Positions 4,796 through 12,703 of a stretch of 12,703 nt of DNA are shown here, piece by piece. Source of the DNA: an uncultured Lachnospiraceae bacterium (GTDB taxonomy: Bacteria; Bacillota; Clostridia; Lachnospirales; Lachnospiraceae); contig CAJUDY010000065.1 in assembly GCA_910584945.1 (NCBI GenBank), positions 1-12,703 on the forward strand. Reading direction: 5' to 3'. The notes beneath the pieces are model-generated. The model saw only the letters and a program-made list of their open reading frames with translations. It was not told the origin of the DNA and made no database searches. A program made the translations under genes and the position numbers. The number at the start of each line of letters is the position of its first letter. Position 1 is the first letter of the stretch.

Positions 4796-7700
4796 ATGCA
4801 GAAACTGATGAAAGATTACCTGGATGAATTGAGGAGACAGAAAAAAAGACGCAGAAAGGCAGCCATTGCGGTCGTGCTTCTGGTCGTTCTGGTAGTCGGA
4901 ACCGTGACCAGCGGGCTGACCCAGTATGGCATCGCCATGACCGAAGATTACAAGTGCGGCCTGGAAGAGCATAAGCACACGGATGAGTGCTATGAAGAGG
5001 TGCTGATCTGCGGACATGGGGATGCTGACAATATGCAGGAAGAAGATTCTTCCCAGGGAGACAATTCTGCAAAATCGGAGGAACCGGAGCAGGAAGCGTC
5101 CGAGCCTGAGGAACAAGAGGTTAAGCAGCAGGACACTGCCGAGCCGAAGGAAGCACAGGAAGGACATCAGCATACCAAAGACTGCTATGAGACTGAGGAT
5201 GTGCTGGAGTGCAAGCTGGAAGAGAGCGAAGGCCATACCCATGGCGAAGATTGCTATGAGACGGAAAAAACTTTGACCTGTGAAGAGGAAGAAAGCGAAG
5301 GCCATACCCATGGCGACGAGTGCTATGAGACAGATGAAGCGCTGGTTTGTGAAGAGGAACATGAGCACAGCGAAGATTGTTATGAGACCGAAAAAGTATT
5401 GACCTGCAAGGAAGAAGAAAGCGAAGGCCATACTCATGGCGACGACTGCTATGAATCAGAAAGTACATTGACCTGCAAAGAAGAAGAAAATGAAGGTCAT
5501 ACTCATGACGAGGGCTGTTACGTGCAGGAAGAAGTTCTGAAGTGCGGCCAGGAAGAGAGTGAAGAAGAGCAGACCGAGAGTCCTGCTACGGAGCCTGTTC
5601 CTTCTTCGCCAGAGGAGGAGACTGCTCCGGAAGAGACGGATGATCCGGAAGCAGATGCAGAACAGCATACACACACGGAAGAATGCTATGAGAGCCAGCC
5701 TGTGTGCGGTCTGGAAGAGCATGAGCATACCGACGAATGCCTGATCGATAAGACGGCGGACGTGGAAGATGCGTCTGTGTGGGACGCCCAGTATGCAGAT
5801 GTGGAATGGACGGATTCCTGGAGCGAAGATCTGGTGACGGCTGCCCGGATGCAGATTGGTTACAGAGAGAGCGTGGACAATTATCAGATCGCAGAAGACG
5901 GAAGCCATAAGGGGTATACCCGTTATGGAGAATTTGCCGGAGATCCATATATGGACTGGGATGCGGCTTTTGTGAATTTCTGCATGTACTATGCGGGGCT
6001 GACAGAAGCAGAAGTCTTCCCGACCGAGACGGATGCAGGCAAATGGTATGACGCATTTGTAGAAGCGGCGGAGAAAAACAGTGAATATCTGACGACGCCG
6101 GACGACTATGAACCGAAGGCGGGCGATCTGGTCTTTTTCGAGAGAGAAGCGCAGGAGAAGGAAGAAGGAACAGAAGAAAAAGAGACAGAGAAGCAGATGG
6201 GAATCGTTTCTTCCTACGATGCGGAGAAAAACGAGATCACCGTCATCGAAGGCGACAGCGAAAATGAAGTGAGAGAAAATACATATTCAGCAAACGACGA
6301 TGGGATCGGAGAATATTTGAAGATCACAGAGCTTGAGACAATGTATAAAGGAAATGTGCTTCGGTATGAGGATGATGATGTAGAAATTTTGGTTACTGCC
6401 AAAGACGAAGGTGCAATACCAGAAGGTGTGGAATTAAAGGTCGTTCCGATTCTAAAGGATTCTGAAGAAACACAGGCACAGTATCAGGCAGTTGAAGAAC
6501 AGTTGCAGGAAAAGCTCTCTCAGAATATCAGCCGGGAAGAAATAACTTCTGAGTATGATGATACTGAGGAAGAAATAATTGAGTCCGGCGATGCCGCTGC
6601 GGAAGAAAGCGACAGGACAGAATTGGATGCGGATAACGGGACAGAGGATGAAGAACCATGGCCAGATGATATCCTGGAAGCAGAGGAAGAGATTGTTGAA
6701 GAGGCCACATGTACAATCGCAGGATTCCTTGCATATGATATTTCATTTGTAAATGCAGATGGCATAGAAGTGGAGCCTTCAGGAAATGTTTCAGTTTCCA
6801 TGAGATACAAAAATGCAGTGCTGCCGGATGAAATCGAAGAAAATACAGATGAATTGTATGTGACAGTCATGCACTTGGAAGAAGATGGGGAAGGTGCTGT
6901 CAAAGAAGTAGTTGATCTGGCAGAAAATAAGCAGTTAAAAGAAATATCGACGACAGAAAAAAATGAAATAAAAAGAGTGGAATTTGAAACATCCAGTTTT
7001 TCAGCAATTGTATTGACATGGACAGATTCGGAGGTGACGACGTATTCGGCGTCAACATCAACATCAACGTCAAAGGCAGCGGCCAAAGCAGCCACAATGT
7101 CACCGCCTGTACATCATAAATACATTAAAAGGAACGCGGCAAGTGACGGGTCTACCAATACCTATACGGTGTCTCTGGATGTGCAGGGAAAAGTACAGAC
7201 GAAAAATGTTGATATTATTTTGATCGTGGATGCGTCCAGCAGTATGACTCATGATAGCAATCAAAATGCCAATCGTGTTCAAAATGCAGTGACACAGCTG
7301 GTAAAGGATGCAAAAGCCAGTTGTCCGGATACGGTTACGATTAATATGGGAATTGTAGAATTCAGTACAGGTTTTGACCAGAAGGGCGATTTTGATTATG
7401 GAAGTCCATATAATAACTGGTATTATACTTCTAACGGGACAGAAAAGGCTGTTACAGGTGCTAATAGTGATTTTCCAGCGACTAAATATGGGCTTAAGAG
7501 TAAAATACCAAACAATGCTTATAAAAAACCCGATAAGACACCGGATGCAAAAACAGCAAAAAAAATTGATAATATCAACAAGTTAAGTGATACTTATCAA
7601 TACAAAATCAGCGGATATGGTGTCGCAACGAACTGGCAGGCGGGTATCCGACAGGCAGAAACATTGTTGGCGAGTAGAAGTGACAAAAATGAAACCTATG

Positions 7701-9667
7701 TGGTTTTTCTTACCGATGGTCTTCCAACTGCAAGATATAAGACGGGCAGTAATACTCAGACACAAGGTGCCTGTTCTGAAAATTACTATCTGAACAATTC
7801 GGTCGGTTATACAGGCACTGACAATACAAACTATAAGAAGGCTGTCAGTGAATGGAACAACAGTACGAAAATTGCAAATGCGGAGGGAAAATATGTAGTA
7901 TATGTAGGCGATGACAACTGTAAAGAGAGATGTAAAACATTTGCAACAGCAGTAGGCGCAACGCTGAAAAGCGGTAATTCCGCTAAGAATCTTGGAGATA
8001 CATTTGAAGCAATTCTCAAAAAAATCACCAGGCGGGCATATACCAACGTAGTGATTCAGGATACGCTGAGCGACTATGTAGAATATGCTTATCAAAATGT
8101 CGCAGCAGAGAATTTTACAGTGAGACGGATCAATTCCAGCGGAGGGTCCAAAAAGCTGACTCTTGGTACGGATTATACCATAAGTTTTAGCGGAACCAAT
8201 AAAAAAACGTTTAAAGTTAATCTTCTTAAAGGAGGCGAACTAGCTAATAATTACACATATCGGGTACAAATTAATGTAATACCAAGTAAGCTGGCGATCA
8301 AATATAAATTGCAGAATAAGACATCGTCCTATCCGACCGGCATGAAAGGAGATGCGAATACGGATGGTCCGGGGACAATTACAACAAAAACAAGTTCCGG
8401 AAAGGCAGGTTTTTATTCCAACAACAATGACAAGACGCAGCTTTCCTATAAAGCGGAGGGAGTAGCGGAGACAGCGCCTTATGAAAAGCCCGTTATTCAA
8501 GTGGATACGATAAGTTGGAATGCAACAAAAAAATGGGTGGGACCTCAGGCAGATAAAGTGATTGTTTCTCTGACAGCAAAAGCGGGCAGTCAGGATATGA
8601 GTTATATCAATAACATTCTGAAAGATCGTGATATCGAGTTGACTGCCAGCAACGATTGGAAAGGGACATGGACGAATCTTCCGAAGTATCATTATTATTA
8701 TAATACAAACGGAAATGCTGTACATACAGCGATTACGTATACCGTAACGGAAAAACAGGTGATAAGAGACGGGAAGGATGTGACTCAGGAATATGCCCTG
8801 ACGCCATCTGTATCCGGAACTACGACAACACTTACCAACACCCGTAAAGGCATTCTGTATGTAGAAAAAGCATGGACAGATGGCGCAGATCAACATGTGG
8901 GAGATGCTGTTCTGGTAGGGCTTTATAAAGATGGTAAGCCGGCGAGCGATATCTATGGAAGCAACGTGGTCACATTAAAGAAAGAAAATAGTTGGAAGGC
9001 TTCTTTTAGTCTTGGTAAGAATGCAGTTATACAGCAGTACACCATAAAGGAATTGAAAGTTGCTTCGGCGGCTGATTACGATTTTAAGGTGGGCAACAAC
9101 TATTATAAAGGTGTTGACAACGGGGCCGTGACAAAGTTTGGAACTGCAAATTATGTTGTGGAATATGCATCCTCTGTTACTGTAACAGATGGAAGTAAGA
9201 TTACCATAACAAATTCCCCTGCTCCTCAATGGCAGATTGTCAAACGCAGCAGCAGCGAGGGCAATCCGGTCCTGCCGGGTGCGGTATTTACACTCACAGG
9301 CGACAGTGGCTCTTATAAAGGCATATCCGATGAAAGCGGTATTGTGAAGTGGGAAAATGTGACTGTGGAGATCCCAGTCAAAGACGGAAGCTATACCTTG
9401 ACGGAGACACAAGCGCCAGACGGTTATAAAGCAGGCGCATCCTGGACGATTGTGATCACGAAAGGAAATCCGGTGATTGACGGACAGTCAGGGGTGATGA
9501 AAGACGGAATACTGACCTTCTATTATGACAATGATACCATTTTTTATGAACTGCCATCTACCGGCGGTTCCGGAATCTATGGATATATGTTCGACGGCGT
9601 GCTGCTGATGGCGGCTGCGATGCTGATTGCATATAGAAAAAGACGTAAGGAGGTGCAGGGAAGTTAA
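4796..9667 (+). CDS. LPSTG-anchored VWA adhesin, probable pilus tip, with His/Cys repeat array and inactive CHAP-like domain
   Basis: This is a 1623-residue surface protein. In order, it has a basic N-terminus and hydrophobic signal/anchor (residues 18-40), then nine H-x-H-x3-C motifs (59-315) embedded in Glu-rich sequence. A CHAP-like domain follows (about 343-520), in which the catalytic Cys place is Asp389 and the His place is Gln467. Next come an acidic linker (555-636), a beta domain (640-742) and a Ser/Thr/Ala-rich spacer. The VWA domain (about 790-1078) carries MIDAS residues Asp812, Ser814, Ser816, probably Thr945, and Asp974 in FLTDG. Two Cna_B-like domains (about 1235-1475) and a SpaA-like domain with E-box LTETQAPDGY (Glu1537) precede LPSTG (1586-1590), a membrane helix and a basic tail. 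VWA proteins with this ending are typical pilus-tip adhesins joined by class C sortase. AAGGTG at 4786-4791 precedes the ATG. The middle of the gene is much more AT-rich than its start. Confidence 0.93.
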   Translation: MQKLMKDYLDELRRQKKRRRKAAIAVVLLVVLVVGTVTSGLTQYGIAMTEDYKCGLEEHKHTDECYEEVLICGHGDADNMQEEDSSQGDNSAKSEEPEQEASEPEEQEVKQQDTAEPKEAQEGHQHTKDCYETEDVLECKLEESEGHTHGEDCYETEKTLTCEEEESEGHTHGDECYETDEALVCEEEHEHSEDCYETEKVLTCKEEESEGHTHGDDCYESESTLTCKEEENEGHTHDEGCYVQEEVLKCGQEESEEEQTESPATEPVPSSPEEETAPEETDDPEADAEQHTHTEECYESQPVCGLEEHEHTDECLIDKTADVEDASVWDAQYADVEWTDSWSEDLVTAARMQIGYRESVDNYQIAEDGSHKGYTRYGEFAGDPYMDWDAAFVNFCMYYAGLTEAEVFPTETDAGKWYDAFVEAAEKNSEYLTTPDDYEPKAGDLVFFEREAQEKEEGTEEKETEKQMGIVSSYDAEKNEITVIEGDSENEVRENTYSANDDGIGEYLKITELETMYKGNVLRYEDDDVEILVTAKDEGAIPEGVELKVVPILKDSEETQAQYQAVEEQLQEKLSQNISREEITSEYDDTEEEIIESGDAAAEESDRTELDADNGTEDEEPWPDDILEAEEEIVEEATCTIAGFLAYDISFVNADGIEVEPSGNVSVSMRYKNAVLPDEIEENTDELYVTVMHLEEDGEGAVKEVVDLAENKQLKEISTTEKNEIKRVEFETSSFSAIVLTWTDSEVTTYSASTSTSTSKAAAKAATMSPPVHHKYIKRNAASDGSTNTYTVSLDVQGKVQTKNVDIILIVDASSSMTHDSNQNANRVQNAVTQLVKDAKASCPDTVTINMGIVEFSTGFDQKGDFDYGSPYNNWYYTSNGTEKAVTGANSDFPATKYGLKSKIPNNAYKKPDKTPDAKTAKKIDNINKLSDTYQYKISGYGVATNWQAGIRQAETLLASRSDKNETYVVFLTDGLPTARYKTGSNTQTQGACSENYYLNNSVGYTGTDNTNYKKAVSEWNNSTKIANAEGKYVVYVGDDNCKERCKTFATAVGATLKSGNSAKNLGDTFEAILKKITRRAYTNVVIQDTLSDYVEYAYQNVAAENFTVRRINSSGGSKKLTLGTDYTISFSGTNKKTFKVNLLKGGELANNYTYRVQINVIPSKLAIKYKLQNKTSSYPTGMKGDANTDGPGTITTKTSSGKAGFYSNNNDKTQLSYKAEGVAETAPYEKPVIQVDTISWNATKKWVGPQADKVIVSLTAKAGSQDMSYINNILKDRDIELTASNDWKGTWTNLPKYHYYYNTNGNAVHTAITYTVTEKQVIRDGKDVTQEYALTPSVSGTTTTLTNTRKGILYVEKAWTDGADQHVGDAVLVGLYKDGKPASDIYGSNVVTLKKENSWKASFSLGKNAVIQQYTIKELKVASAADYDFKVGNNYYKGVDNGAVTKFGTANYVVEYASSVTVTDGSKITITNSPAPQWQIVKRSSSEGNPVLPGAVFTLTGDSGSYKGISDESGIVKWENVTVEIPVKDGSYTLTETQAPDGYKAGASWTIVITKGNPVIDGQSGVMKDGILTFYYDNDTIFYELPSTGGSGIYGYMFDGVLLMAAAMLIAYRKRRKEVQGS
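5162..5545 (+). repeat. Tandem 69-bp coding repeats (His/Cys units) in the adhesin gene
   Basis: This is the core of the array in the adhesin. Six successive units begin at residues His124, 147, 170, 189, 212 and 235. The period is 23 residues (69 bp), except for one 19-residue unit where a GHTH-type start is shortened to HEH. Each unit reads H-x-H-x3-C-Y-x7-C, and DNA such as GAAGGCCATACCCATGGCGA recurs almost unchanged. Such tandem DNA can gain or lose units by recombination or replication slippage, so unit number probably differs between strains. More diverged copies flank the core (residues 59-72 and 291-315). Confidence 0.8.
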
Positions 9668-9794
9668 AATAAGAATGGTTTCTTGGATTTTCCGAAGCAC
9701 GCAGAGATGGATGTGCAAAGCGTGATGTGAGGATCTATAAGGGTCGCATATGGAATAGGAATGATAGATTTATAAAATGAAAAGGAGAGGAAAA

Positions 9795-11549
9795 ATGAAT
9801 AAAATCAAAAAAATTGTTGCAATGATTTTATCATTGACAATGGTACTGGGGATGTCGACGGCTGTAATGGCGGCCAAAGAAGGAAACAATATCATAACGA
9901 CATCAGCTACAGGTAAGAAAGACGATACGGCCACAATTTCAGTCGGCGGACTTTCTACAGATGCAAAAGATGCTGGTATGGAGGCATATGCCTATCCGAT
10001 TATAACCGCCAAGTATCAGGGAGCAAATCAGGAGGGCGCGTTTACCGGATACGATGTAGTATACAAAGATGTTAATCCGGCGATCACGCTTCCGGAAGTT
10101 GTGGAAGGCGAGATGGGCGAGCTTACCATCACGGAAAAGCAGCTGACAGCGATTATGGATACAATTAACGCTGCTAATACGCCAGGGCAGAAAATGGACA
10201 TTGCAAATGGTACGGCAACAGCCGAAGTCGCGGTTGGTTCCTATCTGGTGGTGATCAAGAATGCGGAGACAAAGGTTTACAGTCCTGTTGTAGTTTCTGC
10301 ATATTATGTAAATAAAGAGGGAAAGAATGCTGTTTCCAGTGATCAGATTACCGATATTGCGACAGCACAGTCCTGGATTAAAGTGACAGATACGCCCAAG
10401 GTAGACAAATTCATTGTTGAAAATAATGAAGATAAGAAAGGAAACACCGTAAAATACGGCGATACGATTGACTATAAAGTGGAAGTTGGTCCGATTCCCT
10501 ATTACGGCGGTACACATCCGACTTTAAATCTTGTGGATACGATGGATGCGGGTCTGGACCGAATCACGGCACTGGCAGATATCACTGTATCGATTGGCGA
10601 CAAAAAACTGGCTTATAATACGGATTATACCATTACGGAGGAAGCGGGTAATCCGCGTAAGATTACAATTAATTTTGTCGTGGATGGCTACCAAGCGGCT
10701 CACGCAGATGATCCAAATGTATTAAACAATTATACATTGAATGGATATGCAAGTAATCCGAATAATAAAATCACAGTTACTTATCAAGCAAAGGTAAACG
10801 GCGACGCTACAGTTAACCAGACTGCAAACAAGAACGACGTGGTATTAAACTTTACAAAGGATTCTAAGATGACTGGCCGTGAAGATCACGACGAGGATAT
10901 CGTATACAGCTATGTATTTGATATTGATGGCGGTATTGAGGGCAGCGTTACAGACCGGGTGATCAACAAGAGAGGTGAGACGGTTGATGAAACGACCGGT
11001 AATACCGGCGGAAAAGGACTGGACGGCGCGGAGTTTGGTCTGTATACGGACGCAGAGTGTAAGACGCTTTACAACAATACCTGGACGGATAAAGACGGAA
11101 AAGAACAGAAGTTTGACGGAATTGTTACAACAGCGAATGCCGGTCAGATGTACATTACAGGTCTTGATGAAGGAACCTATTATCTGCAGGAGAGAAAGGC
11201 GCCGGGAAGCTATTCTGTCAATACCAATATATACAAAATCGAGATTAAGGCAACCTATGTGACAAGTACAGATAAGAAAGTTGCAGGTCAGCTTGCAAGC
11301 TGGACCATAAAAGTGAACAATATGACGGTAGCGACAGAGCAGGGGAAAACTTCTACATTCACAGTAAATCAGGGAACTATTGTAAATGATACTACAACAG
11401 TGAATGGTACTGACATTCAGAACACCAAGCTCGCCTCCCTGCCGTCCACCGGCGGTATCGGTACCACGATCTTCACCATCGGCGGATGTGCAATCATGAT
11501 CATTGCAGCGGCGTTGTTCTTCGCAAGCCGCAGAAAATATACAAAATAA
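9795..11549 (+). CDS. Major pilin (SpaA/BcpA-type backbone subunit), LPSTG-anchored
   Basis: This is a 584-residue secreted pilus shaft subunit. ATG at 9795 is chosen because AAGGAG (9782-9787) lies seven bases upstream. An in-frame ATG at 9777 overlaps that site. The signal peptide is MNKIKKIVAMILSLTMVLG with likely cleavage after VMA (about residue 26). Domains: an N-terminal pilin domain (about 40-195) and a second domain opening with TPKVDKF (200-206). Lys202 or Lys205 in this opening is the candidate for the inter-subunit isopeptide bond. A C-terminal SpaA/Cna_B domain (about 385-485) has E-box YYLQERKAPGSY (Glu466). LPSTG (549-553), a membrane helix and a basic tail end the protein. It lies 127 bases after the adhesin gene and before the sortases that would polymerise it. 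Its canonical YPKN motif is not exact, so the acceptor lysine is inferred. Confidence 0.93.
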   Translation: MNKIKKIVAMILSLTMVLGMSTAVMAAKEGNNIITTSATGKKDDTATISVGGLSTDAKDAGMEAYAYPIITAKYQGANQEGAFTGYDVVYKDVNPAITLPEVVEGEMGELTITEKQLTAIMDTINAANTPGQKMDIANGTATAEVAVGSYLVVIKNAETKVYSPVVVSAYYVNKEGKNAVSSDQITDIATAQSWIKVTDTPKVDKFIVENNEDKKGNTVKYGDTIDYKVEVGPIPYYGGTHPTLNLVDTMDAGLDRITALADITVSIGDKKLAYNTDYTITEEAGNPRKITINFVVDGYQAAHADDPNVLNNYTLNGYASNPNNKITVTYQAKVNGDATVNQTANKNDVVLNFTKDSKMTGREDHDEDIVYSYVFDIDGGIEGSVTDRVINKRGETVDETTGNTGGKGLDGAEFGLYTDAECKTLYNNTWTDKDGKEQKFDGIVTTANAGQMYITGLDEGTYYLQERKAPGSYSVNTNIYKIEIKATYVTSTDKKVAGQLASWTIKVNNMTVATEQGKTSTFTVNQGTIVNDTTTVNGTDIQNTKLASLPSTGGIGTTIFTIGGCAIMIIAAALFFASRRKYTK

Positions 11550-11578
11550 GCAGAGACAGCGAGATGAAAACAGGGTCT

Positions 11579-11616
11579 TTTCCCGCCCCGGGGCATTTGG
11601 CTCCGGAGCGGAGAAA
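11579..11616 (+). promoter_or_regulatory. Very stable RNA hairpin between pilin and sortase genes
   Basis: CCGCCCCGGGGC (11583-11594) pairs with GCTCCGGAGCGG (11600-11611) around the loop ATTTG, with one C-A mismatch and one G-U pair. TTTC (11579-11582) and GAAA (11613-11616) extend the stem past a one-base bulge. Each arm also contains a perfect 10-bp palindrome. No U-run follows, so it is not a standard Rho-independent terminator. Its place right after the major pilin suggests an mRNA stabiliser or processing point that keeps pilin above sortase. Confidence 0.6.
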
Positions 11617-11651
11617 CCTGAAAAAATTATGCAGTTGCAAGGAGAGTCCGG

Positions 11652-12563
11652 ATGAAAAAAATCACAGGTAAAATAGCGACAGGAATTTTATTTTTGGCCG
11701 GGTTGTCCTTGCTGCTGTACCCGCTTCTGGCAAATTATTGGAATAATTATCGGCAGCGTCAGTTGATCAGCAATCATGAACAGGTGGTCGCTCAGAAGGA
11801 ATCCGAAGGCGTCATTGATTATCAGGAAGAGCAAAGAGAAGCCCTGGCTTATAATGCCGCGCTTTTTCCAAGTGTCCTCCCTGACTCCTTTGCCATCGCA
11901 GAGGCGGCGGAAGAAGCGGATGAGGAGTATATGTCCTGTCTGAATATCGGCGGGGACGGAATCATGGGAACCGTGGAGATTCCGAAAATCAGAATCACTC
12001 TTCCAGTCTATCATACAACGGAGGAAAGCATTCTGGAGCGTGCGGCAGGGCATCTGGAAGGAAGTTCCCTTCCGGTTGGAGGAGAGAATACGCATGCAGT
12101 CATCTCTGCTCACAGGGGTCTGCCCAGCGCTTCTTTGTTCACAGATCTGGATAAATTGCAGGAAGGAGATCATTTTCTCCTGCATGTACTGGATGAGACC
12201 CTTTGCTATGAAGTGGATCAGATCAATGTTGTAGAACCTACTGACACAGAGGCTTTGGCGGTGGAAGAAGGGATGGATCTGGTAACGCTTCTCACCTGTA
12301 CTCCCTATGGGGTGAACAGTCATCGTCTGTTAGTGCGGGGGCATCGGGTGGACTACCAACTGGCGAATCTGGAAGATGAACAGGTGCCTCTTGGCAGTAT
12401 CAGCATCCGCACAAATTATCTGTTATGGGTGGAGGTCGGGCTTACTGTGACCGCAGGCTTTTGTGTTTTCCTGTATATGATGGACCGGAAGTTAAGACGT
12501 AAACAAGAGTTTTCAACAGAGAGCAGCCAGGCTGACAAAGACGAGAATGCCAGGAATTCATAG
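11652..12563 (+). CDS. Class C sortase (pilus polymerase)
   Basis: This is a 303-residue membrane transpeptidase that cleaves LPSTG between Thr and Gly and joins pilin subunits through a lysine. There is an N-terminal membrane helix (about 8-30), and a second one near the C-terminus (about 256-276) is typical of class C. Catalytic residues are His154 in SAHRGLPSA, Cys216 in TLLTCTPYG and Arg225 in SHRLLVRGHR. The lid region before MGTVEIPKI lacks the usual DP(F/W) motif; PDSF at 77-80 may be its counterpart. AAGGAGAG lies just before the ATG. It is 102 bases after the pilin gene, across the stable hairpin, and 10 bases before the next sortase gene, so the two sortases are probably co-transcribed. 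Substrates are presumably the LPSTG proteins encoded upstream. Confidence 0.95.
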   Translation: MKKITGKIATGILFLAGLSLLLYPLLANYWNNYRQRQLISNHEQVVAQKESEGVIDYQEEQREALAYNAALFPSVLPDSFAIAEAAEEADEEYMSCLNIGGDGIMGTVEIPKIRITLPVYHTTEESILERAAGHLEGSSLPVGGENTHAVISAHRGLPSASLFTDLDKLQEGDHFLLHVLDETLCYEVDQINVVEPTDTEALAVEEGMDLVTLLTCTPYGVNSHRLLVRGHRVDYQLANLEDEQVPLGSISIRTNYLLWVEVGLTVTAGFCVFLYMMDRKLRRKQEFSTESSQADKDENARNS

Positions 12564-12573
12564 AGGAGTGGAG

Positions 12574-12703
12574 ATGAAGAATAGGCTTTTTACAGTATTA
12601 TTTGGTCTTCTGTTCCTCACCGGCCTCGCCATCCTCACCTACCCCGCTATCGCGGACCAGTGGAACACCTTCCGCCAGTCCCGGCTGATCTCCGACTATC
12701 AGG
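12574..12703 (+). CDS. Second class C sortase, 5' part only (cut by window end)
   Basis: The ATG at 12574 has AGGAG ending at 12568, five bases upstream. The 43 visible codons give a short basic start, a membrane helix (FGLLFLTGLAILTYPAIA) and QWNTFRQSRLISDYQ. These match the first 43 residues of the preceding sortase (YPLLANYWNNYRQRQLISN) position by position, so it is a paralogue in tandem. No catalytic residues are inside the window. Codon use shifts abruptly to C-ending codons: line 12601-12660 is 37/60 G+C, against 29/60 in 12421-12480 of the gene before it. This suggests a different history for this copy. Confidence 0.85.
   Translation, partial: MKNRLFTVLFGLLFLTGLAILTYPAIADQWNTFRQSRLISDYQ

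Noticed and set aside
3900..5072. A 390-residue minus-strand open frame spans the coiled-coil, signal peptidase and adhesin starts.
   Set aside because: It crosses three well-supported plus-strand genes and its translation has no recognisable domain.
4745..5437. Long minus-strand open frames with hydrophobic, repetitive translation lie opposite the adhesin repeats.
   Set aside because: They are antisense shadows of the Glu/His/Cys-rich coding repeats, without ribosome binding sites or independent support.
5162..5545. Regular repeats at 69-bp spacing, considered as a CRISPR-like array.
   Set aside because: The repeats are in frame and coding, with no unique spacers between identical repeats and no cas genes.
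9668..9794. TATAAG/TATAAA sequences before the major pilin could be an internal promoter.
   Set aside because: No acceptable -35 hexamer lies 16-18 bases upstream of either. The gap is more simply an operon spacer with a ribosome binding site.

Overview
The window looks like a pilus/adhesin island from a Firmicute of the Lachnospiraceae type (gut Clostridia). The reasons are strong AAGGAGG-like ribosome binding sites, LPSTG cell-wall sorting signals, Cna_B/SpaA-type pilin domains, class C sortases, a BTAD (SARP-type) regulator and an Rpn-like nuclease remnant. The assignment rests on gene content recognised by eye; no search was run.

Layout. Positions 1-1869 (+) form a regulatory unit: a perfect hairpin at the window edge, a 181-aa protein of unknown function (115-660), and a SARP-type regulator with an extra C-terminal domain resembling a degenerate GGDEF fold (679-1869). 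A long hairpin at 1893-1936 separates this unit from a convergent, frameshifted Rpn-like gene on the minus strand (1990-2810). A 361-bp gene-free stretch (2811-3171) holds two minus-strand promoters, two palindromes and one plus-strand promoter. That plus-strand promoter has the geometry expected of a SARP target: heptamers 11 bp apart, the second ending 8 bp before an extended -10 box.

The main plus-strand operon runs from 3172 past the window end. In order it encodes a 125-aa paralogue of the first small protein, a coiled-coil protein, a type I signal peptidase with intact Ser/Lys, a 1623-residue LPSTG adhesin (probable pilus tip), a 584-residue LPSTG major pilin, a class C sortase, and the start of a second class C sortase cut by the window end. 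The adhesin consists of a signal/anchor segment, a nine-fold His-x-His...Cys array, a CHAP-like domain lacking its catalytic Cys and His, a VWA domain with a MIDAS, Cna_B-like domains and the LPSTG signal. A very stable hairpin lies between the pilin and sortase genes.

How the parts probably work together (inference): the SARP regulator binds the repeats before 3172 and switches on the pilus operon. The signal peptidase processes the exported precursors. The class C sortases polymerise the pilin and attach the tip adhesin. The hairpin after the pilin may set the pilin-to-sortase ratio. The two small paralogues, one beside the regulator gene and one at the head of its likely target operon, have no known role and are among the most interesting unknowns here.
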